Shown here one piece after another: positions 17,656 through 26,431 of a stretch of 43,378 nt of DNA. The first letter of the stretch is position 1. Each line of letters begins with the position of its first letter. The stretch is taken from assembly GCA_900541905.1 (NCBI GenBank), contig UQLQ01000014.1, forward strand, positions 1 through 43,378. The letters are read 5' to 3'. The stretch comes from an uncultured Oscillospiraceae bacterium (lineage in GTDB: Bacteria; Bacillota; Clostridia; Oscillospirales; Acutalibacteraceae). The translations under genes were made by a program, and so were the position numbers. A model generated the notes under the pieces. It did not search any database. It was not told the DNA's origin and saw only the letters and a program-made list of their open reading frames with translations.

Positions 17656-17835
17656 GAAAAACCTCTCGTAATTATAAGCTTTCTTTCTAAAATGGTTTCA
17701 TTTGAGCATTGATAGTAAATTGGAACAATTTGATAAATACAATGTCGATTTATCTTATCACAATTATAAAAAATCAATTTTCCAAAAGAGAATTATGAGT
17801 AAGTTAAAACACAAACACATACTGTCTTACAATGA

Positions 17836-17870
17836 AAAACAGCCTGTTTATGATATAACAGGCTGTTTTT
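17836..17870 (-). terminator. Terminator of the peptide/nickel ABC operon
   Basis: A perfect 14-bp stem with an eight-base loop ends in a T run on the minus strand, just after the last ATPase gene. Confidence 0.88.
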
Positions 17871-17872
17871 AT

Positions 17873-18646
17873 TTAAGAAACTTCATTTTGCAAAGACCAA
17901 TAGGATTCAATATCTGTACCTGCTGCGATTAATCGCTTTGTATAAGTATTTTGCGGAGAATGCAAAATATGAAACGTTTCTCCTTGTTCTATGATTTTTC
18001 CATCACGCATGACAGCAATGGTATCACAAATAGACTCTGCCAAAGTAATATCATGTGTGACCAATAAAATAGCGGTATTTGTCTTTTGAGCTGCATAGCG
18101 AATGGTTTTGGCAATATCGTTTTTTACATGGTAGTCCAACATAGAGGTCGGCTCGTCCAAAGCAAGAAAGCTTGGAGATAAGATAAGCGCTCGGGCAATA
18201 CTGACTCTTTGCCTCTCCCCACCGCTTAATTGATGGGGATATCTCTGCCTATAGGTATCATAGTCCAAATGTACGTACTCCATCATCTTTTTGATTTCTT
18301 CTGTACAATCGTTTAACCTGCGTTTTCGTTTGGTATACAACAAAGGTTCTGCTATAATTCGTTCCACACGATATGCCGGGCATAATGAATCATACGGGTC
18401 TTGTGCAACAAATCCTGCCAATTCCTTTTTTGTAATATGTCCCGAAGTCGGTTTTACCAGTCCCAGTATAATCTTTAAAAGCGTACTTTTTCCGCAACCA
18501 CTTGCACCTATAATCCCAAGTGCTTCTCCTTCATTCAAACAAAAAGTTATCCCATCTAAAGCGTTTAACCTTGTTTGTTTATTTCCTTTGGTTTTTCGGA
18601 CACGATATACCTTTTTTACGTCTTGAACAGATAATACTTGTTTCAT
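17873..18646 (-). CDS. Peptide/nickel-type ABC transporter ATPase (second, OppF/NikE-like)
   Basis: This ATP-binding subunit belongs to an oligopeptide/dipeptide/nickel importer. The 257 residues contain Walker A GASGCGKST, a Q-loop at GFVAQDP, the signature LSGGERQRVSIARAL, Walker B FLALDEPTS and the H-loop LVTHD. It lacks the long C-terminal oligopeptide-transporter extension, as in the short NikE-like members. ATG 18646 overlaps the stop of the preceding ATPase gene (ATGA). It is the last gene of the five-gene operon. Substrate cannot be deduced from the ATPase. Confidence 0.88.
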   Translation of the reverse strand: MKQVLSVQDVKKVYRVRKTKGNKQTRLNALDGITFCLNEGEALGIIGASGCGKSTLLKIILGLVKPTSGHITKKELAGFVAQDPYDSLCPAYRVERIIAEPLLYTKRKRRLNDCTEEIKKMMEYVHLDYDTYRQRYPHQLSGGERQRVSIARALILSPSFLALDEPTSMLDYHVKNDIAKTIRYAAQKTNTAILLVTHDITLAESICDTIAVMRDGKIIEQGETFHILHSPQNTYTKRLIAAGTDIESYWSLQNEVS

Positions 18647-19320
18647 AAATTCACCTGCCTGTCACAAAAAGCTGTTGCAATTCGATGGTCATGGCTGATA
18701 AATAAAATGGAAGTGTGTTCTCTTTCTCTAATTTCCATGAGTGTTTTTAAAATATCAGCTTCTACAATCACGTCCAACCCTGTTGTAGCTTCATCTAAAA
18801 TCAGCAATTCCGGAGATAACATGATTGCCACCGCAATGGCAGCACGCTGTCTCATACCTCCGCTTAATTCATGAGGATAACAATTTAAAACACGTTCTTC
18901 CAAATGTACCATAGACATCAACTGTAATTTTCGTTCTCTTTTCTCTTGTTTGGATAGATTCGGCATATGTACACGATACATTTCGTCTAAAGTTTTTCCA
19001 ATGGTATATACGGGATTAAAGGAATTCATAGAAGACTGTGGTACCAAGGCAAGCTTTTTCCAGCGGATTTCTCTCCATTGCTTTTCAGTGCAAGTAACCA
19101 AATCCAATCCCTCATACATAATCTTTCCGGTAGCAGTACCGCCCATAGAACGAATTCTCCCCATGATTGTCCAAACAACCGTACTTTTTCCGCAACCGGA
19201 ATTTCCATGTAAACAGAGTGTCTCTCCTTTTTTTAAATCAAACGATAAAGAATTTACACTGCAGCAACTTTGATTTTTATATTGAACCGATAAATTTTGT
19301 ACTGACAATATTATACTCAT
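18643..19320 (-). CDS. Peptide/nickel-type ABC transporter ATPase (first, OppD/NikD-like, short)
   Basis: This is the first of two ATPase subunits of the importer. All nucleotide-site motifs are present: GNSGCGKST, LVPQSS, LSGGMRQRAAIA, LLILDEATTGLD and ISHD. The protein stops only about 15 residues after the H-loop. At 225 residues it is much shorter than typical OppD/DppD (over 300), missing the C-terminal domain. Both ends are ATGA overlaps with neighbours, so the short end is maintained in a compact operon and need not be a recent break. Function is probably retained, paired with the other ATPase. Confidence 0.85.
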   Translation of the reverse strand: MSIILSVQNLSVQYKNQSCCSVNSLSFDLKKGETLCLHGNSGCGKSTVVWTIMGRIRSMGGTATGKIMYEGLDLVTCTEKQWREIRWKKLALVPQSSMNSFNPVYTIGKTLDEMYRVHMPNLSKQEKRERKLQLMSMVHLEERVLNCYPHELSGGMRQRAAIAVAIMLSPELLILDEATTGLDVIVEADILKTLMEIREREHTSILFISHDHRIATAFCDRQVNL

Positions 19321-20138
19321 ATAGCAGCCTCCATTTCGGGGTTCATATTTCCTTCAATCGTATATCCAACCAACATCAAACCAAAACTTAAAATTGCAAT
19401 GCAAATCCCCGGCGGAATTACCCACCATAACCATGCATCCGTCATAAACGCGTCTTTGGCTTGCGCGTAGTAAAGCATAGAGCCCCAACTTTTGACGGTT
19501 GGCTCTCCCAAACCTAAAAAACTTAAAGCTGCTTCGGATAAAATAGAAGCTTTGATACGCAAAATTAGCTGATATGTTACAAGAGGAAGCAATTCTCGGA
19601 TAACATGGGTACGAATGACATACCAATGACTAACCCCCATTGCCTGAATGGATAAAATATATTCTCTGCTGCGCATCTTCATGGTTTGTGAACGTAAGAT
19701 ACGGGCAATTTCCGGCCAAGAGACCAATCCTAAAATCAAAGACATGGAAATAAAACCTTTGGGCAAAAATGCCGTTAACACAATCACCAAGGGTAAATAT
19801 GGTATTGTAATAAAAAATGAAGTTATTTTCATTAAGATACTATCAATCATTCCTCCAAACCAGCCGGAAAGAACGCCTACTACAATACCGATACCTGCTG
19901 CAATTGCAGCAGATGTTAAGCCAACCAACAAAGAATATTGTGCTCCGTACACCAGTTCACTAAAAATATCATATCCCACGTCATTGGTACCCAGCAAAAA
20001 TTCTGCGCTTGGCTTTGCATAAGAGGGGCCTACAACTGCATTGGGGTCATATGGTGCAATGAGCGGAGCAAAAATTGCCAAACATACAATAAAAGAGATT
20101 AAAATCAGTCCTACAATACCAATTGCTTTATTTTTCAT
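19317..20138 (-). CDS. Peptide/nickel-type ABC transporter permease (DppC/OppC-like)
   Basis: This inner permease subunit of the importer has 273 residues with about six membrane segments. An N-terminal helix is followed by APYDPN, typical of DppC/OppC. The C-terminal half contains the ATPase-contacting EAA-like loop (IQAMGVSHWYVIRTHVIREL) and a late segment EAALSFLGLGEPTVKSWG, strongly characteristic of this subunit. It overlaps the upstream permease gene by 11 bp and its stop overlaps the ATPase start, so subunits are made in coupled amounts. Confidence 0.9.
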   Translation of the reverse strand: MKNKAIGIVGLILISFIVCLAIFAPLIAPYDPNAVVGPSYAKPSAEFLLGTNDVGYDIFSELVYGAQYSLLVGLTSAAIAAGIGIVVGVLSGWFGGMIDSILMKITSFFITIPYLPLVIVLTAFLPKGFISMSLILGLVSWPEIARILRSQTMKMRSREYILSIQAMGVSHWYVIRTHVIRELLPLVTYQLILRIKASILSEAALSFLGLGEPTVKSWGSMLYYAQAKDAFMTDAWLWWVIPPGICIAILSFGLMLVGYTIEGNMNPEMEAAI

Positions 20139-21096
20139 TTCTTACCCCCAACCCCGGATCAATCCTTTTATATAACATATCTGCCAAGAACGACATAATA
20201 ATCACCATAATTGATACCACCAAAAAAGAATACTGCATTAATGGGTAATCTCTTCCCGATACTGCCTGAAACATTAAAGAACCCAAACCGGGATATGAAA
20301 AAACGGTTTCAACCACAACCGACCCACTTAGAATATAGCCTAAATCTAACATAAATACTGTAAAAACAGGAATTAATGCATTACGCATAACATAGCAAAA
20401 CTGTACTCTTTTTTTGGGAATTCCTCGCACTCGGGCCATACTAACATAATCTTGATTAATGGTTTTTAGCACACTGTAGCGCGAAGTTGTGAAAAAAGTC
20501 ATCAAAGAAGTCATCACTAAGGTAAACAATGGCAAAGCAAGATGATGTAACACATCTCCAATGGCGGCAAACCAACTGTTATCTTGGAACATACTATATG
20601 CTCCATAAATGGGAAACCAATTCAGCTTTACTCCAAATGTAGAAAGCAGTACCATACCAATCCAGAAAACAGGAAGAGAGCTTAACAATGTCAATATCAA
20701 TACGATTGGAAGGTCTTTTCTCTTTTTTCTCAGAAAAGCGGAAGCTGCTCCTAACAACGTTCCTATTAACGTGGACAGTATTAAATTACAGCCTGCCAAT
20801 AATAAAGTCCAAGGAAGCGCCTGAAGCATGAGGTTGATAATCGGCTGTTTTTTGACATAAGAATTTCCCCATTGGAAGGTCACTAAATTTTTTAAGTAAA
20901 TTAGAAATTGTTCCCCCAATGATTTATCCAAATGATAGGAAGACATCAATCGGTCACGTTCATCTTCCGTCATTTGCCCTGCTTCTTCTCCCGCCAGAGT
21001 TGCAATGGGAGAACCGGGCAGCATTCTGGGCAAGAAAAAATTTAAAGTAATAATCGCTAGTATCATGATAGCATAATGAAAAATTTTACTTTTCAA
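20128..21096 (-). CDS. Peptide/nickel-type ABC transporter permease (DppB/OppB-like), TTG start
   Basis: This is the outer permease subunit, about 322 residues with six membrane segments. The family N-terminus (ITLNFFLPRMLPGSP), the loop ARVRGIPKKRVQFCYVMRNAL and the end segment VVVETVFSYPGLG all fit DppB. The frame extends to an ATG at 21141, but that codon lies inside a terminator-like hairpin and lacks a usable ribosome site. TTG at 21096-21094 has AAAGGGG seven bases upstream and gives the normal short N-terminus, so it is preferred. The gene follows the binding-protein gene after an attenuating hairpin. Confidence 0.85.
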   Translation of the reverse strand: MKSKIFHYAIMILAIITLNFFLPRMLPGSPIATLAGEEAGQMTEDERDRLMSSYHLDKSLGEQFLIYLKNLVTFQWGNSYVKKQPIINLMLQALPWTLLLAGCNLILSTLIGTLLGAASAFLRKKRKDLPIVLILTLLSSLPVFWIGMVLLSTFGVKLNWFPIYGAYSMFQDNSWFAAIGDVLHHLALPLFTLVMTSLMTFFTTSRYSVLKTINQDYVSMARVRGIPKKRVQFCYVMRNALIPVFTVFMLDLGYILSGSVVVETVFSYPGLGSLMFQAVSGRDYPLMQYSFLVVSIMVIIMSFLADMLYKRIDPGLGVRNEK

Positions 21097-21113
21097 GGGT
21101 ATTCCCCTTTCCC

Positions 21114-21148
21114 AAAAAACAGGGTGTACGAGATGACTCATACCCCTG
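21114..21148 (-). terminator. Intra-operon terminator/attenuator after the binding-protein gene
   Basis: On the minus strand a hairpin pairs CAGGGGTA (21148-21141) with TACACCCTG (21128-21120, one bulged base). It is followed at once by six T residues (21119-21114). Partial termination here would make more binding protein than membrane subunits, a common arrangement in ABC importers. Confidence 0.65.
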
Positions 21149-21167
21149 CTCTTTCATTGATTTCTAA

Positions 21168-22820
21168 TTATTTTTGAACTTCTTCAGGCAGAAACGAAAA
21201 TACGTTTAAAGTAGAACCACTTTTAGAAGCCACCCAACCATCGTACATGCTTGTATTACATGCATACAAATTATCGTCATAATACAGCGTAATAAATGGA
21301 TACTCATTTGCAATGAATTTCTGCATTTCTTTTGAAGCTTCATTTGCTTCTTCAATTGTTGTGGCAGATTGATAATTAGATACCAATTGATCAAATGCAT
21401 CATTTTTATAACCGCCAATATTGTCATTTCCTATTGCGTAATCAGATGAACAAAGCGCTGCCAAGGAACCGCCATTTAACATAACCGGTGCGGACCATCC
21501 CCACATTGTCATATCAAAATCTCTTCCTTTTGATACATCAAATTCCGGCCAAACTTTATCGTCAACAGCGGTAGATTCCATAGAAGTAACCTCAACATCA
21601 ATTCCTATTTCCTTCAATTGTGCGCTAATCAACTCAGCTGCACGAACGCGATTCGTACTGTCAGAATAAGTCAACAGTGAAAATTGTAATGGTGAACCGT
21701 TTGCATCCAAACGAATTCCTTCACTGTTTTTCTGATGATAGCCAATCTCATCAAGAATTTGATTTGCTTTATCTACATTATACTCATAAGATAATCCCTT
21801 TTCGGCCTCTTCCAAATCTTCTCTGATAAAGTTAGGAGTTCCTTTTGTAGCATGTCCCAGTGCTACTTGTTGAATAATGGTATCCATATCAATACCTAGG
21901 CTAATCGCTTGTCTGAACTTTGCATTATTAAATGGTTCACGTTCACAGTTAAAGTACAGCATGGTAGGAGCATAGCCATCGGCTTTTAATATATCAATTC
22001 CGGAAGCGTTGTTAAAGGTATCTAATACGGCAGCACTGACAGAGGTGGTGCTTCCTGCCAATTGACCTGCAATAATGCCTTGTTGAATGGAAGACTTATC
22101 TGTCATAATTGGTAAATTTAGATTTTTCACTTTTGGAGAACCTTTAAAGTAATCCTCCATAGCTTCTAACTTATAATACTCACCTGATTTGTATTCAACC
22201 AATTGATACATGCCACTGCCAACAGAACTTGTTACAGCTGTAGCATCTGCTTCATTTTCATAAATATGTTTTGGAATAATTCTTAAATCAGTTAAAGAGT
22301 TATTGATAAAGTTAACATCTGTTTCCTTTAATGTAATGATGAACTCTTTATCATTTTTTACTTCGATATTTTCTACTTTTTTGCCAATGGCACTAAAACG
22401 TGTTCTGGACTGGGTTAAAACATACTCAAAAGTAAATTTAACATCTTCGGCTGTTAATGGTTGTCCATCATGCCATTTTAATCCGTCTTCCAGTGTAATG
22501 TGATAAACTTTACTATCATTTTCTACACTGTATTCCTTTACCATCCAAGGAATAATAGTATTATCCGGTGCACGGACAAACAGCGTGTCATAAATTAGAC
22601 TCATCGCATCAAATCCGGGCGAGCCATGCACATAGGTAAATGGTGTCAATGTATTTTCATCTGCACTAATAGCAATGGTAAGACTATCGACAGTTGCCGA
22701 AGAAGTAGGCTGATTACTATTGGATGATTGTTCATTTTGCTGCTGGCTGCAACCGGTTGCTAATGCTACAGTAAGCGCTGCAACCATAAATAAGGCTGCA
22801 ATTTTCGAAAATTTCTTCAT
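21168..22820 (-). CDS. ABC transporter substrate-binding lipoprotein, family 5 (peptide/nickel type)
   Basis: This solute-binding protein of the DppA/OppA/NikA family has 550 residues. A signal peptide ends at the lipobox LATGC (Cys24) and a Gln/Asn/Ser-rich linker follows. Family patterns include DNTIIPWMVKEYS, LEDGLKWHDGQPLTAEDVKFTFEY and KFRQAISLGIDMDTI. It is the first gene of the operon and has a very strong GAGGGGG ribosome site. Ligand class (peptide, nickel chelate or other) cannot be read from the sequence. The 22821-23148 stretch upstream holds no gene, and no promoter stands out clearly in it. Confidence 0.9.
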   Translation of the reverse strand: MKKFSKIAALFMVAALTVALATGCSQQQNEQSSNSNQPTSSATVDSLTIAISADENTLTPFTYVHGSPGFDAMSLIYDTLFVRAPDNTIIPWMVKEYSVENDSKVYHITLEDGLKWHDGQPLTAEDVKFTFEYVLTQSRTRFSAIGKKVENIEVKNDKEFIITLKETDVNFINNSLTDLRIIPKHIYENEADATAVTSSVGSGMYQLVEYKSGEYYKLEAMEDYFKGSPKVKNLNLPIMTDKSSIQQGIIAGQLAGSTTSVSAAVLDTFNNASGIDILKADGYAPTMLYFNCEREPFNNAKFRQAISLGIDMDTIIQQVALGHATKGTPNFIREDLEEAEKGLSYEYNVDKANQILDEIGYHQKNSEGIRLDANGSPLQFSLLTYSDSTNRVRAAELISAQLKEIGIDVEVTSMESTAVDDKVWPEFDVSKGRDFDMTMWGWSAPVMLNGGSLAALCSSDYAIGNDNIGGYKNDAFDQLVSNYQSATTIEEANEASKEMQKFIANEYPFITLYYDDNLYACNTSMYDGWVASKSGSTLNVFSFLPEEVQK

Positions 22821-23148
22821 AGTGATTCCCCCTCATTGTAACTCTATACCAATACAGCTCTTTGGATAAACTACATTGGTATATATAAATTAATAAAATA
22901 AATAAGCAGAATGATATTACAAAGTCTCTTTTTTCCGTTACTTCAATTCACTTATACGATTAATAAACACGTTTTGTATATTTTAAAGAACACTTACAAC
23001 AAAATATACCAGACATATTTTTGCTATACTCAATAATTCATAATGCTTCATTATTTGACTGGATAATAGTAGCATACCACCTGTATTGGGAACAATCACT
23101 AATTGAATAATTTTTCTCATATGATAAAATACGATCATTTAGAGTAAA

Positions 23149-23184
23149 AATAAAACAGCACCGCAGACACGGTGCTGTTTTATT
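23149..23184 (-). terminator. Ferritin terminator
   Basis: A 15-bp perfect stem (23149-23163 with 23170-23184) and a six-base loop end in T-rich sequence on the minus strand. The stem begins within the ferritin stop region. Confidence 0.88.
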
Positions 23185-23695
23185 ATAGTGTTAATGTTGG
23201 TGCAGAGTAAGTTCTGGATGCCAATTCGCTGTCTAACATGTATAAACCTTTTCCGTCTTGGCCAAACAATTCTAATTTTTTAATTAAGTCTTCTGCTGTC
23301 TTCTCTTCCTCACCCTGCTCTTTTACAAACCAGTCTAAAAACTGCATTGTGCGGAAATCTTTTACTTTGCTTGCAGCTGCATAAATATTATGTATGGAAG
23401 CGGTTACATATCTTTCATGTTTTAGGCTTTCATCTAATGGATCTTTAAATTCTTTAAATTTTTTCTTAGGCGCTTCTACTGTTTTTAGTTCAACATGAGC
23501 ACCATTATTTTGCAGATATTCTAAGAACAGCATAGCATGATCACGTTCTTCTTGCGCCTGAATGGTAAACCAGTTTCCAAAACCGCTTAAACCTTCTTCA
23601 TTGTAATAATTTGCCATTGATAAATACAAATAAGCAGAATAAAATTCTTTATTTACTTGGTCATTTAATAACTCAACTAATTTTTCATCTAGCAT
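23183..23695 (-). CDS. ftnA: Bacterial non-haem ferritin
   Basis: This iron-storage protein forms a 24-mer shell and oxidises Fe2+ at a di-iron centre. From the ATG at 23695 the 170 residues place the ferroxidase ligands exactly where E. coli FtnA has them: Glu17, Glu50, His53, Glu94, Gln127 and Glu130. The frame is open upstream to 23758, but those residues are read through a repeat-borne promoter; ATG 23695 has GAAGGAGAG upstream and gives MLDEKLVELLNDQ, the standard start. It is monocistronic. The promoter sits at the edge of the 100-bp repeat array and no Fur-like box was noticed near it. Confidence 0.95.
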   Translation of the reverse strand: MLDEKLVELLNDQVNKEFYSAYLYLSMANYYNEEGLSGFGNWFTIQAQEERDHAMLFLEYLQNNGAHVELKTVEAPKKKFKEFKDPLDESLKHERYVTASIHNIYAAASKVKDFRTMQFLDWFVKEQGEEEKTAEDLIKKLELFGQDGKGLYMLDSELASRTYSAPTLTL

Positions 23696-23729
23696 AGAAA
23701 CTCTCTCCTTCATCATTTTTCTTGTGTTT

Positions 23730-23758
23730 ATTATAGCATAAAAGAAATTGCTATGCAA
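23730..23758 (-). promoter_or_regulatory. Ferritin promoter at the edge of the 100-bp repeat
   Basis: On the minus strand TTGCAT (23758-23753), a 17-bp spacer and TATAAT (23735-23730) precede the ferritin start by about 35 bases. The layout is the same as for pglX and pyrE. Confidence 0.75.
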
Positions 23759-23960
23759 TTTCTAACCAGTAAAACGTTACAATGTATCATAAGAGCCAAA
23801 ATTTTTAATTTTGGCTCTGTTTTGAGGTTGTGATAACATAGAAAAAATGCGTTGCAATTTTAAACGATAAAACGCTAAAACGTTCTACCAACAGCCAAAT
23901 TTCTGAACATTAAGATATCTCTTAAGTGTTTGTTTTTTGCTGTTTGAAAGTAGTTATATC
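23731..23960. repeat. 100-bp structured repeat array: two units
   Basis: Unit 1 spans exactly 23731-23830; its hairpin 2 is a perfect 12-bp stem (23792-23803 with 23807-23818). Unit 2 starts at 23831 and runs to about 23960; it is longer because hairpin 2 carries an extra arm around 23905-23930. The array fills nearly the whole gap between the FUSC gene stop and ferritin. Confidence 0.85.
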
Positions 23961-23965
23961 ACTTG

Positions 23966-25915
23966 CTAACTCAACAAATGCGTCTGCACACAGTCATACA
24001 TATGGTATAAACAATCAGCACTGCGTATCATTTTACCATTTACGTATACATCGTCATAAACCTGATTATAATCCAATTTTGGATGACTAACCACTACCTT
24101 TTTATTGGAAAGCATATCTTTCATTGATTTAATGGTTGCTTTCAAATCCATAATCAATGCAGTTAATGCTTCTTGATCAATGCGTTCCTTTTGCTGCATA
24201 GACATCAAGGTGTAGATATGTGCTATATCTGTGACAAATTTATTGTTGAGCATAATAAAACGCTTTACATATACTTTATTTTTATTGGATTTGGACATGA
24301 TACAGTGATTTTCAATTTTACCGCTAACGAGATAAGAGGTCAACACCAATTCGCGTTTGATTGATTGTTTTTGATTTCCCTTTGATAGCTGTAATAGTGT
24401 ATCCAATAAAAAATCATCCATATCCAATAAACGTCTCATCATATTTTTTAATTCCGCTGCATTATTGGTTGGAAAAATACAGTAACTGGCCACAATTGCT
24501 ATAATCGCAGCTCCTATCGTATAAACAAAACGTAACGAAAATAAATGATCCGCATTATCCATTGCTACATTGATTGCAAATGAAGAACAAGTTAAAAAGA
24601 TAGCAGTAAATGCATATCGTTTGGTCGTATAAATTAAGAAATTGACAATGACCATGATAATCATTTGTTCTAAAGGACTTGGGAAAAAATAATATAAAAT
24701 AGCAAATACTGCAATACCCAATAGTGTACCTATTACCCTATCCGCTATTTTACGCAGGGTATTTTCCCAATATGGCAAAATAAGAACTAAGATGGTCATT
24801 GGCATCCAGAATCCATGGGGTAAATTAAAGTAGTACATCAGAGTTGCCACAGGACATACTGCAATACTTAACCGCAATGCAAAGCGCATTTTAAACGAAT
24901 GGATATTAAAGTTTGCTTTTATTTGATACCAAATATGAGACTTAAACTGAATATTTTTAAAAGAAAATCCTTTTCTCTTATTGGATATTTCCATAAATGC
25001 TGTAGATAAATAATTTAAGATATAAACAATATTGTAGTTAATATCAATTTGGTCAATTTCAATTTCTCCAGAAAACTCAATTAATTTAAGTGATGCCTGC
25101 TTCATTTGATTTTTTGCTGCCAGTTTTTGGGCCTGATCCAATACATCTCTTAATTTCTCCAAATATAAAATAGTATCTTGTGTTAGCACTTTCGGCTTAT
25201 CGCAGATATCTCCCATTAAATGATTCATATGCTGAAACACTATGATAAAAGGAAAATACGATTGACCACTGCTGCCGTTCAAAACCAAATTATCATTGGC
25301 ACCATAAATGGAATGACTGAGAGAACGGTTAATTTCAAACAATTTATCTTGATGCTGTTTCACACGGTCAAAATCTTTCTGTATCACTGCATCTAATTGA
25401 TAAACCATTTCTTGCAAACCTTGTACGGTTAATATCTGAATATTTTTATTCGGCTGTTTTTTGGTTGCCAATCTGGTAAGAATAACAGCAATATAAGTGA
25501 CAATACAAGCACCTACAATCGCACCAATACGTATAGGTAATCCATGTAAATCTGTTGGAATTAATTGAAAAAACGCCAACGCCAATGTATATGGTATCTG
25601 ATTGGTCGGATCGAATTCATCCAAAAAAAGATAAATAATCATAAAAGGCGTCACAAAATTGAAAACGGCACATAGATATACATTTAAACCGGCAAGATAA
25701 GCAAATACTGCAATAATAATATAAAGCACAGTGGATTTTATCATAGTGCTTTCAACAAACTCATCTGTTTTTAAACGCATAAATTCCAAAGTTAAAAAGG
25801 TGGCAATTAATGCATCTTGCAAGCCGCAAATATATAAAATTGAAAAAAATAATACTAAAAATAGTACAGTTGGAGGAATTGCATTTAATACTCTTTGCTT
25901 TATTGTCTGTAACAT
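23966..25915 (-). CDS. FUSC-family inner-membrane exporter (paralogue 1)
   Basis: This 649-residue integral membrane protein has the two-lobed layout of the FUSC/YccS/aromatic-acid-exporter group. A first hydrophobic block (about 15-170) is followed by a long cytoplasmic helical region (about 170-335) and a second membrane block (about 340-480) with GFWMPMTILVLILPYWENTLRKIADRVIGT-like character. A cytoplasmic C-terminal domain completes it. Members of this family export aromatic or weak acids and related compounds; the substrate here is unknown. AAGG lies eight bases before the ATG. The promoter is repeat-borne. A paralogue with the same architecture lies at 30223 on the other strand. No clear terminator follows; the repeat array begins right after the stop. 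Confidence 0.8.
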   Translation of the reverse strand: MLQTIKQRVLNAIPPTVLFLVLFFSILYICGLQDALIATFLTLEFMRLKTDEFVESTMIKSTVLYIIIAVFAYLAGLNVYLCAVFNFVTPFMIIYLFLDEFDPTNQIPYTLALAFFQLIPTDLHGLPIRIGAIVGACIVTYIAVILTRLATKKQPNKNIQILTVQGLQEMVYQLDAVIQKDFDRVKQHQDKLFEINRSLSHSIYGANDNLVLNGSSGQSYFPFIIVFQHMNHLMGDICDKPKVLTQDTILYLEKLRDVLDQAQKLAAKNQMKQASLKLIEFSGEIEIDQIDINYNIVYILNYLSTAFMEISNKRKGFSFKNIQFKSHIWYQIKANFNIHSFKMRFALRLSIAVCPVATLMYYFNLPHGFWMPMTILVLILPYWENTLRKIADRVIGTLLGIAVFAILYYFFPSPLEQMIIMVIVNFLIYTTKRYAFTAIFLTCSSFAINVAMDNADHLFSLRFVYTIGAAIIAIVASYCIFPTNNAAELKNMMRRLLDMDDFLLDTLLQLSKGNQKQSIKRELVLTSYLVSGKIENHCIMSKSNKNKVYVKRFIMLNNKFVTDIAHIYTLMSMQQKERIDQEALTALIMDLKATIKSMKDMLSNKKVVVSHPKLDYNQVYDDVYVNGKMIRSADCLYHMYDCVQTHLLS

Positions 25916-25970
25916 AACATAACCTTACTTTTCTACTAATTTACTAAAAATATAATTTCAATCTGTCTAT

Positions 25971-25999
25971 ATTATATCATAAAAGGAAATATAAAGCAA
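25971..25999 (-). promoter_or_regulatory. FUSC (paralogue 1) promoter at the edge of a degenerate repeat
   Basis: On the minus strand TTGCTT (25999-25994), a 17-bp spacer and TATAAT (25976-25971) lie about 55 bases before the start. The hairpin structure is decayed here but the promoter geometry is kept. Confidence 0.7.
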
Positions 26000-26205
26000 T
26001 TTTCAACAAAAAATAAATGTTATAATGTTGATATTAACAGTCAGGATTCTAAAAATAACAAATTGCTCTTTTCCGTATCTATTTTGTTGCTATCGGAAGG
26101 TTGATATCGTATTAAAAAAATCGTTTTATAATTTTTAACTGATAACCACTAAACGTTCTTACAATAACTAAAATTTTACTTTTATTGCAAGCACAAAAAA
26201 CATTG
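25972..26205. repeat. Degenerate copies of the 100-bp repeat
   Basis: Unit 1 runs from 25972 to about 26103 and ends in the repeat-like GAAGGTTG. Unit 2 begins near 26104 and keeps the TAAACGTTCTTAC block (26148 onward) and a weak hairpin 2. Both have many changes relative to the pyrE copies. The stretch 26206-26376 beyond them holds no recognisable feature. Confidence 0.6.
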
Positions 26206-26376
26206 TACAGAAAATAAAAACGATGACATTCATATAACAATCCATATATCTTATTGCTGTTATGACATCATAATAAAAATAGATGTTATAACCTATCCGA
26301 GCGGATTTTCCTATAAAATAAGTAAGCAAGTATTTTAGAAAAACAAATTATTTGTAATGAATAACAATTCAAATAT

Positions 26377-26416
26377 AAAAAACTGATTGCCAAACAAGTT
26401 GGCAATCAGTTTTTAT
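26377..26416 (-). terminator. Pyruvate carboxylase terminator
   Basis: A stem pairing about 26377-26391 with 26401-26415 has a nine-base loop and a T run on the minus strand, just downstream of the pyc stop. Confidence 0.85.
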
Positions 26417-26431
26417 AAAACCGTCAGGTAA

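Noticed and set aside
17702..17932. Open frame of 76 codons between glpK and the importer operon
   Set aside because: It runs through a strong terminator into the antisense of the ATPase gene and has no family-like sequence.
23696..23758. 21-residue N-terminal extension of ferritin
   Set aside because: It overlaps the promoter and repeat. The shorter start has a strong ribosome site and places all ferroxidase ligands at the E. coli positions.
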